Position numbers and translations under genes: made by a program
Notes under the pieces: generated by a model
Told to the model about the DNA's origin: nothing
Seen by the model: the letters and a program-made list of their open reading frames with translations, nothing else
Databases searched by the model: none
DNA from: Lotus japonicus
Lineage: Eukaryota; Streptophyta; Magnoliopsida; Fabales; Fabaceae
NCBI RefSeq assembly: GCF_012489685.1
Contig: NC_080046.1
Location: forward strand, 43,301,176 to 43,365,175
Length of the DNA stretch: 64,000 nt
Direction of reading: 5' to 3'
Shown: positions 56,066 to 64,000 of the stretch, in pieces
Numbering within the stretch: position 1 is the first letter of the stretch
Layout: each line of letters starts with the position of its first letter

Positions 56066-56820
56066 ACCCTTAAAACCATTCAATGCACCATCTCCTGATA
56101 TACGCCGCCTGCGAATAAATACGAAATGACATAGTTCAATAGAAATAATCTTATAAAATGGGTTAGTGATCTATTATTGAAAGTAATACATGACAATAGA
56201 AGTACGAATTATAAAATTCATATGTAGGGTATTTGTTGTCCATTTTTTTAACTATCGGTTTCTAATATAGAATTCTAGATGACTTGTCCTACGAAGAATG
56301 CACTATATCCTGAATCTAAGTGCTGCATTTGTGAGCTAGTCCTCTTATCTATCTACCTCCACAAGAATTAATGGAGAAATATTCACAAAATCATAGCCGC
56401 CAAGTTAGGTCTTTGATCATTTAAAAAAAAAAAGGGCCGGTCTTTGATTTCTTCAAATTATTAATTATTGTTAAAAATTTGGAAAGCATATTATTTGATT
56501 AATTCTTAGTCTTCCACTTACCCACTTTAAAGAACCTTTAGGCTTTAACAAAGTCAATAACTAAAATCTCCCCTCTTCTTTCACAATGGATCTATTATCT
56601 ATATGTAGTTATGTCCGCTATTTGAATCGAGATTGAGGTCCAGTTGAAGAGTGAAATTAGAAAAACCGATGCGGAAGTAAAGATGTTGTATTGGAAACAA
56701 AGTTAAAAGTATTAGTAACGAAAATGAAAATATTTAGTATATTAAAGACGTACAAAATTATTATTATTTTGGTTTCTCTAGGTATCTCCACAGTGGGCAG
56801 TCATGAGACTAATCTTTTGA
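56066..56820. other. AT-rich intergenic stretch
   Basis: No gene or repeat structure recognised. Confidence 0.5.
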
Positions 56821-57507
56821 CAGTGGCGAATTCAAGACCCGGAGGCAGGGGTTTAAATTTTTCAAATTAACACATCGGTAAAAATATAATTAAAAACAAC
56901 TCTAATATGTTTATACATCTGAAATTATACAAGTCATACTTGTCCTCTACGTGATTTCATATTCTGAAATCGTTGAACAACTTACACTAACACTAGCGAT
57001 CTTACATAAAACTAGCAGTCAAATAAGTAAAAACAGAGGCAAAAGTATCTGTCACTTGAAAAATTGTATCTGCAAATATTTATGTATATATACACATGCA
57101 TATGTATGTATGGTTTATTAATTAATATATATCATTTTAGTATCACTTTTGACATTCAATAGTTATTTCTTAGACTTCTACGGACTGCAATTGAACTTCT
57201 ATTTTGCTATACTGAATTTATGCTTCTTCATTCTGTTTATGTTACTGGTTGCCTATAAATGAAAGAGGGTGAGCGGCTAAGTGCGCGTATTTGAGAGAGA
57301 GAGAGAGAGAGTGAGAGGAGTAAGTGAGTGTAAGTCTTTGGTGCAAATAGGTGCAAAACTTGATCTACTAGTGTAATTTAAAATTTTCAGGGGTTCAAAA
57401 AAAATATTATACAGGAGGAGTATAAGTGCAAAAAAAAATTGTTCAAGGGGTTCAGATGAACCCCCATCTGAACCCCCTCCCCTCATATTGATGTGCGTCC
57501 GCCACTG
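56821..57507. mobile_element. Probable hAT element, 687 bp
   Basis: Left end CAGTGGCGAATTC and right end GTCCGCCACTG; CAGTGGCGGA-type termini are common in plant hAT elements. Flanks TCTTTTGA and TTTTTCGA agree at 6 of 8 positions. A (GA)n run lies at about 57293-57311 and a hairpin GTTCAGATG...CATCTGAAC at 57450-57471 near the right end. Confidence 0.6.
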
Positions 57508-57515
57508 TTTTTCGA

Positions 57516-59354
57516 GCTCTGAAATTACACTAATGAAGTTTACATTTCCCAACAAATACTTCTAACATTAAAATTATTTAATACTGACATTGAAGAAAAA
57601 AAAATAATAGTATATAAACTGTTTCTAGGAATCTCGTTGCAAAGACACACTCAACAAAAAGATTTTAGTTATACCTAATAATGAAAAGGAGAAAATTCTA
57701 ATCAATGAAAGAGATATCTCACTCGACACCCCTGATTCTATCAACCCCTGCAATCTATAGCCACTCAAGTTTTTGGATAATATCACATTAATAAGATTAT
57801 AAATAAGTGTAAATGAATTTTATGATATGTATGTCAGTATGTGTACATGAAGTTTCATTTTGTGTGAGTATTCAGATTTAGAAAGAGGAACGATCGAGCA
57901 CCCTTTTTAAAATTCAATGGTTGATTACAATTTTTAGTTTATTAAAAATAAGTTCAGAATCATAATAATTCTTATAGGACGGCATGACTTAACATATCAA
58001 AAACTTACTGGTTACTAAGACGGGGTGGGTTGAAAGTTTTAGCCCATATATAGGTGGGCGGGTCCAAATAAAATAAAATAAAAAATAATTAATAAATAAA
58101 TAAAAATAGCTCTACATTTTTATACTAATGTATAGAGAGTAGAGACATCCAATTTGTCCAAATTCAGTATATCAAAAGAGAATAATAACTAAGAGACAGC
58201 CATTAATTTTGTTTCAAGTTGTAACTAATCTTCAAAGTTCCCATGAAGCCTAAAAAGTTTCTTGGAACTTGGGTGGTCATGTTGTCATTTTCTACTCAAA
58301 AATGTGACCGGCCAGCAACTAGCAAAGCATGCCCTTCTGATGAACCCATCGGCAGAGATGGTGGTGGGCTGGTGGACCTCACAACCTTCCATTCACACAG
58401 ACTTGTGCTTGGAATCTTCCTGGCTTGTGGACCACAGTTAGTTACTGGTTTTTTGGTTAATTGGTGCCAATTAGCCAGAATCTCTTTTCAAATCAGTTAT
58501 GATGCATAGACATCTAAATAATATAGAGATCCCAAATATCAGACCGAACAAGGGTAAAGACACCCAAACAAGAGTTTTAGACCCCCAATTTTTTTTTATA
58601 CTAAGTAAAAAAGGCTCCCAAAATTAAAATAATAAAATCTTATCTTAAATTAACCATGTCTCAACAAAGATTAAATGGACTACCTTTATTATCAATTGAA
58701 AAAGACATGTTAAATCAAATTGATTATGGTAATTTAATAAATGATTTTGCATATGAAAAACTCGAAAAATAAATTATAAATTATAAATTATTTTTACGTG
58801 AAAAGTTTTTAAAAAGTCTCACTTTAAAATTCATTATAAACCTTATTTAGTGTTGGGTCTGCCCTGCCAAATACATCTCATTTTTCTTTTTATTTCTCTA
58901 TTCGTATCATATAACATCATATATCATACTTATTATTACTTGTCTTCGTTACTCTTCTTTTCTCACTTTGGGTGTTTATGTTTGTCATGGATGTATATTT
59001 AATACTTTTCCTATAATAATATGATTGTGATTTTGTTGGGTAGGACACAAAACACTTTGTTGGAGTAGTGGAAGAAAGCTGGATATTTACCTTTCTAATG
59101 GGTCCATTGCCATGTTTTCTTAATTACCCTGATAACAACAATTTTTGCATCCCTATTGCCAGCTGTGACTCAAAATCTGAATAGAAGCTGGTGTGGACTC
59201 ATGTCTAATTAATAGCTCAAACTAATCAGGAATCAAATGCTCATAACAAGCTTTGATTGGACTTTGAATGAGATGAAAGCAACAAATTGCTTCTGAGAAC
59301 CGGCACAGCTTTGATTGTGGCGTGATGATATGCCTGATTTGAATATAAACACTA
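57516..59354. other. Intergenic, no supported gene
   Basis: AT-rich sequence. A plus-strand frame at 58243-58509 (88 residues) has no recognised domain, no context and no splice partner, so it is not called. Confidence 0.5.
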
Positions 59355-59500
59355 CACCCTCCGATCACTATTATAAGCAAAAATTAGTATTTTAGATTAA
59401 TTCAATAAATGATGTATGTAGTCATTAAAATGATCACATACATCATTTATTGATTGAACCTACAAAACTAACTTTTACTTATAATAGTGACCGGAGGGTG
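59355..59500. mobile_element. Stowaway-like MITE, 146 bp
   Basis: CACCCTCCGATCACTATTAT at the left and its inverse with one mismatch at the right, TA on both sides (59353-59354 and 59501-59502). A second inner inverted pair (AATAAATGATGTATGT / ACATACATCATTTATT) makes almost the whole element one hairpin. Confidence 0.9.
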
Positions 59501-59502
59501 TA

Positions 59503-61642
59503 AGATTTTTGATTGAAGAAAAATTCCTACCTGTAAAAATTCCACATGCTACAGCAATGACTTCATGTACTTAATAAGCTAAACATAGGGGGAGGAAAAC
59601 AAAATAAGAATCCAATTTTATGATCATTGTCCAAAACAAATGTGGTATATATAACAATCATTGTGTTTATTGGCTACCAGTATTTGAAGCTGATTGATCA
59701 CTCTAAGGAAAAGAACCGTGTTTAAATCAAATTACAGATGTTTAAAGATCACAATATCATATTCCTTATATGTTTTTGGTTTTGGGCTGGGAATATAAAT
59801 ATAGTGCTGAACCAACAATACATGAATGTAACACCTTAATTACAAGCGTGATCCTCTTGTTTTGTGAGTAGTATTAATACATTAACAGGACGGCATCATA
59901 AAATAGTTTACATATAATGATGAATGTCTGGACAACAGTTGGCATTACTTAGCTCACAATTCACAACAAAAAGTGATTAGACACAAAAAGGGAAATACTA
60001 TTTCTTCCGATGTAGCAAAAAAAAAAAGAGAAATATTACCTTCCCACCTAATTCAAAGATAACAAGAGAAGAGATAGAGATATAAACAAAATATGATGGA
60101 AATGAGATCGAAGATAAAATTAAGTGTGAAAGAATCGAAGCTCACAACAAATAAAATTGAGAGTAGAAAGTGACAGGAATCTTGTTTGAAAGTTTCTTTG
60201 CCTGCATTAATTGTAGCATCATATCGTCCAAGACAAGAAAGCTGCTGTCATTGCAAAATGCAAGTATGCAACCCATCCCCAATAATTAGTTCTCTTGATT
60301 ATTGTTTCATGAATCCTGAGTGTTTCTAGAACTTAAAGTTCCCGGTTCACATTTATGAAAAAGGAAAAAAAAAAACATTTTAATGAAAAAGTGTGAACAT
60401 TTTCTCAAGCTAAAAATAATTAATTTAGAGTGTCTAGTGAAATTAACCCTTTTCTTTGGGTAAAGGAATTTAATTCCGTTTATATTTCAGTCGCTATTCA
60501 TAAACAACGACACATTTAAGTTGTGGCAAGTTTTTACTGCCACAATTTCTTATGGGTGTCGCACAAATGAATGACACAAATGACATTCATTTGTATGTCC
60601 ATGCATCATTTTCCTTTATTTTTTTATTTTTTTATTTTTTTAGGGAGAGCAGGTATAGGGTTGGGAGTGGGATTTGGGAGATACAAGGACTTTGCCCCTA
60701 GTCATTTCAATGCATGTCCCTGATTCTTGAATGCGCAATGGACTAATTTAATTCCTCCTTAATTTAAGGGTGAGCACACCTCACTTCTGTTAGTTTTTTA
60801 TTTTATTTTTATATTGGTCAAGAACACACCTCAATTTAAAACTGTTATTTTATTTGTTCCAATCACTAGTCTTTTATTTTTTGTCAACAATCACTTGACC
60901 CTTATCTTGCACGTCTCTAAACCCATGTGAAGATTCCTTGTAGGCCCATATAAGGGTTCTTCCAATAAAACCTTACAACATATAGTACAAGATAACCATG
61001 TCTGGAACATGGTTGTCCACAGGTCATATCAATTATCAAGGTTTCTTGTCTTGCAGGTTGGTCACCACTCATCAGTGTCTATAGCCAAAGCCTTTTATCA
61101 CAAAGGAACATGACTTATTCAACTAAAGGTGTTGATATTTAGTCTGCAGTACAGCCAAAACCATCATCTAAAAGGAGAAATGTCAATAATCTCTTCCTTT
61201 TCACACATTGTAATTGATCAGTGTTGTAAAAAAGCCTATACACTTACTTCCCAAAGGCCAAATCCATCATTTTTTTTCAAAATATATAAACCTTTATAGT
61301 TACAGAATAAGCCAAACCATAAAGGGTAGGTTGATGAGTATGTCAAATGAAAAGTGAGAAATCAGATTCCAACCAACTCCTTAACCTTGTAAAGGAGGTA
61401 AGTGACAAATCAAAGACTAAAGAACAGTGCAAAGTGCAAACCAACCAACCAGTAAAAAAGCAAACATGATAGAATATAACATGTAGAAGGCTACATACTA
61501 CAGTGCAATCTCCTAATATCTTAGCTGAGTTAAACCCAGTAAATTTCCTTTCCTTTTTTTCTTCTTTTAAAGTATCAGCATTACAATAAATTGAAGGCAT
61601 TATATTATGCTACTACAGACAGAACCGAGTCCTAAGTCCTTA
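59503..61642. other. Intergenic region and 3' flank of the CCCH/G-patch gene
   Basis: No ORF or element is supported. A (TTTTTTA)n run lies near 60612-60640. The last few hundred bases probably include the 3' UTR of the following minus-strand gene. Confidence 0.5.
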
Positions 61643-63747
61643 CTAAAACTTAAGCCATCTCTTCTCTTTTTCTTTGCCAACAACTGTATTTGAGGCTGAG
61701 GCATGAACTGATTCAGCCTCTGCCAAAGCCTTGCGGGTTTCAACTAATTTTCTCATAGCAGCCTCATAAACAGCCTTCTCCTTTTTGTTAGCATTCACCA
61801 TTTGTTCAAGCTTTGCAACCCTCATCTTCAAACCCTTCACCTCATCCTCATAAGCAACCAACACCTTCCTATCCACCTTTTTAACTTCCCCTGAATCTTT
61901 ACTTTGCTGCTTCTTCATTGATCCACCATTGGAAGCTTCACCATGCATTGCCAGTTGATTGTTTATTAGTGTGAAGACATCTGGTGCTGATTCTTCTTCC
62001 TCTTTCGCTGTGCGATTCGCTTCTGCGAATTTCTTTTCACGTTTTCTCTTACCACCTCGGCTCCGTTTCTTACCTTGCTTCTCATTATTCTCTTCCCCTT
62101 TACGAGAATCAAGTGCATGATCTAAGGATTGCTTTGGTGGCAGAACCTTCACAGGTATCGGATCAAGCATTCCCTGACCAGTTACACCTAAACCCATTCC
62201 TTCTCGGAAACCCATATTAGCCATCATTTTGGAAGCTATGCCTCTAGTGTGGTTCTCCCACTTAGCAAACAAAGCAGTGTCGGTTTGAATACCTTTCTGT
62301 AAGTTGGTACTCTCTAGAAATCCTAAACCTTGTGATTCCTCTTCATCGTAGTCACTGGACTCGGATTGTTCTAAGCTGGAATCACTCTCTAAGTCGCTTA
62401 CTTCTGCATACTCAGATAATACTATTTCTTCTGCACAAAGCTTCATAGAACTTCCACTGTCTCTGAAAACAACTTGTCCAACTCCAGCTTTTTCATCCCA
62501 GAGCTCAAGCTCAGCTTCTCTCCAAATGCCTGTTTTTGCATCTGAGAGTGCCCATATACTTGATCCCACAAGGGATGGCTTCCAGATTGTTGGGACATAT
62601 CTCTTGAGGGAGGACAGTTGAACATCAACTCCTGTAATGTAGATAGTAGATAGGTATTATATACTAAATAAAATAAGCGAGCATTGAAATGGGAGAAAAA
62701 ACACAAGTAGATTATGTAAAGGAGTAATCACATATAATTGGAAATAGGCAAGTGATATATTGAGGTCACATACTAAACCATCCAAACCGACAGTTCAAAT
62801 CAGCTTGGAAAAAGAGGGATTATAAGGCTTCTAACCCTTTATAGTTTATACTCTAAATAGAAATGTCCAAAGAAAAAATCAAGTGGATTAGTAGTACTAA
62901 GTCTGCAAGTTTTTACTGCTTATTTTCTCGGACTGCTCCCCCATTGTTCTTGTTTGCCATAAACATTAGAAGTGATTCTGATCACACAATAGAACTAAGT
63001 GGGCTTTTGGTATTGTGTTACCACACCACATTGAGGTCAGAAAACCCGTCAAAGTGGACATTCCCCATTATAGCTTCTACTGGATGTGCTTTGGAGTGTG
63101 TGCAAAACTCATTTCCAAACACCCTATAACCGTGTGAGAAACTTAGTAAAGTATCTGGAAGTGATTCTGAAGTTGGGATAAATTTCACCCAAGAAGAACG
63201 ATTATCATTTCATAAAAATTTTAAAAGAAAAATGTCAAATAAAAGCCCAGGAAGAATCAAAACGAAATGTAGATGTAGATAGGAATTATTATACCAGCTT
63301 CCCCAGGGTGAAAAAAAACACCAGCCACCTACATATTTTCTGATACCAAATAAAGTTTATATCTTCTAATGGAAAAATATCATAATGTATAAATCACCCC
63401 CTTAATAAGTTGATAATTGATATCTTAAGTCATATCTAATAATCAGGTGATTAATCTTGGATCCCCAACCTAGAGTATATTCAAATGAACTAGCTTCCAA
63501 AATCTGAACAAAGACATGATTCAACAAATTCTTTATCAAGGAAAGAGGGTTCCAAATGTTCATCAGATTTCTGCACTTGAAAATGCAAGTGTCACTAGAG
63601 TTTAGAGAAAAAGTTAATTACAATGGGGTCCAAGTGATTTCACCTCTATCCAACTCTGTTCAATTTGCTCAATAACAGTGGCTTACCATGCGATTGGCGA
63701 CAGTTAGCACCAAATCGACATCGATGTTGTAAAAAGAACTTGCACAT
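61643..63747 (-). CDS. CCCH zinc-finger and G-patch protein (ZGPAT/AtC3H22-like), 5'-partial
   Basis: Two exons are visible. One (63747-63687) encodes the CCCH finger [19 protein letters not shown] (C-x7-C-x5-C-x3-H). After a 1055-bp GT-AG intron (63686-62632) comes the last exon (62631-61643), joined in phase. It encodes [16 protein letters not shown], a Tudor-like stretch ([16 protein letters not shown]), an acidic Ser-rich segment, a G-patch ([19 protein letters not shown]), a basic nuclear-signal-like cluster ([14 protein letters not shown]) and a C-terminal coiled coil. This order matches animal ZGPAT and the plant CCCH plus G-patch proteins (Arabidopsis At2g24830). The roughly 150 N-terminal residues should lie beyond 64000. 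Likely a nuclear nucleic-acid-binding protein. No lesion is seen. Confidence 0.92.
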
Positions 63748-64000
63748 CTGCACTTCGGTGTTTTAGCATTAGTACAATGAGATGAAAAGCAATTGATTTT
63801 ATAGCATAATCTGGAACCCAAATTTTGAGGGATAACAAAGCTAAGAAAACTTCTTAAAATAAGTGGAAGTTCCACTCCATTTCACTCACTACAAAGACAT
63901 GTGATGTTCAATAAGAATGATATTTCTTGAGTTTCATCATATATGGCGATTAATGGCTGTTGAGGTTATTGTGAAATCCCTGAAGAACTATGATCAAAAT

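Noticed and set aside
58243..58509. 88-residue plus-strand frame
   Set aside because: No domain, no splice partner, no conserved neighbourhood; not distinguishable from chance.
62443..63129. Frames in and near the intron of the CCCH/G-patch gene
   Set aside because: They cross the splice acceptor in the wrong frame or lie within the intron.

Overview
This is a repeat-dense, AT-rich stretch of a plant nuclear genome. A dicot, probably a legume, fits best: the large Sirevirus-type copia element with TCAGA-rich LTRs resembles elements known from Fabaceae. The species is inference only. Two host genes are well supported, both on the minus strand: a three-exon secreted A1 aspartic protease (43763-49156, close to the Arabidopsis AED1/At5g10770 type) and the 3' part of a CCCH zinc-finger plus G-patch gene (61643-63747, continuing past the right edge). 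Almost everything else is transposable elements, most of them broken.

Left third: a PIF/Harbinger element runs in from the left edge (SANT/NAM-associated ORF1 at 1-570, a 40-bp/127-bp minisatellite at 605-2000, a frameshifted transposase at 2143-3443, right end near 3899). After a gap and a 272-bp MITE (5256-5527) comes a roughly 600-bp tandem duplication. Its second copy was split by a Stowaway-like MITE, and that MITE was split by an 11.7-kb copia element (6462-18175, TSD ATAAT) carrying gag, pol, a long extra sense ORF and a short antisense ORF. A hAT-like MITE (18732-19265) and a Mutator-like element with a GC-rich cargo (19371-21075) follow.

Middle: a FAR1/MURA-type transposase pseudogene lies between roughly 400-bp inverted repeats (about 22580-28125), together with a collapsed copia remnant. 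A second PIF/Harbinger element (about 28187-32814) has its transposase before its Myb-like ORF and has lost the first catalytic Asp. A Helitron-like region follows (about 33600-42120): an RPA/DUF223-like gene, a B3-like fragment, and a decayed Rep/PIF1-helicase gene. A complete but defective plant mariner element (34581-37990, TA TSD, DD39D) has landed in it.

Right third: after the aspartic protease come two more Mutator-like elements with long TIRs and perfect 9-bp TSDs (49444-50558, 53957-56056), a 208-bp hAT MITE with a perfect 8-bp TSD, a 1.6-kb degenerate GTCGA/TTTAGGG-rich tract (51380-52985), a Tourist-like MITE, a probable hAT element and a 146-bp Stowaway hairpin before the CCCH/G-patch gene. 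No tRNA, rRNA or CRISPR array was recognised. All boundaries were read by eye from repeats, TSDs and splice signals; no alignment was run.
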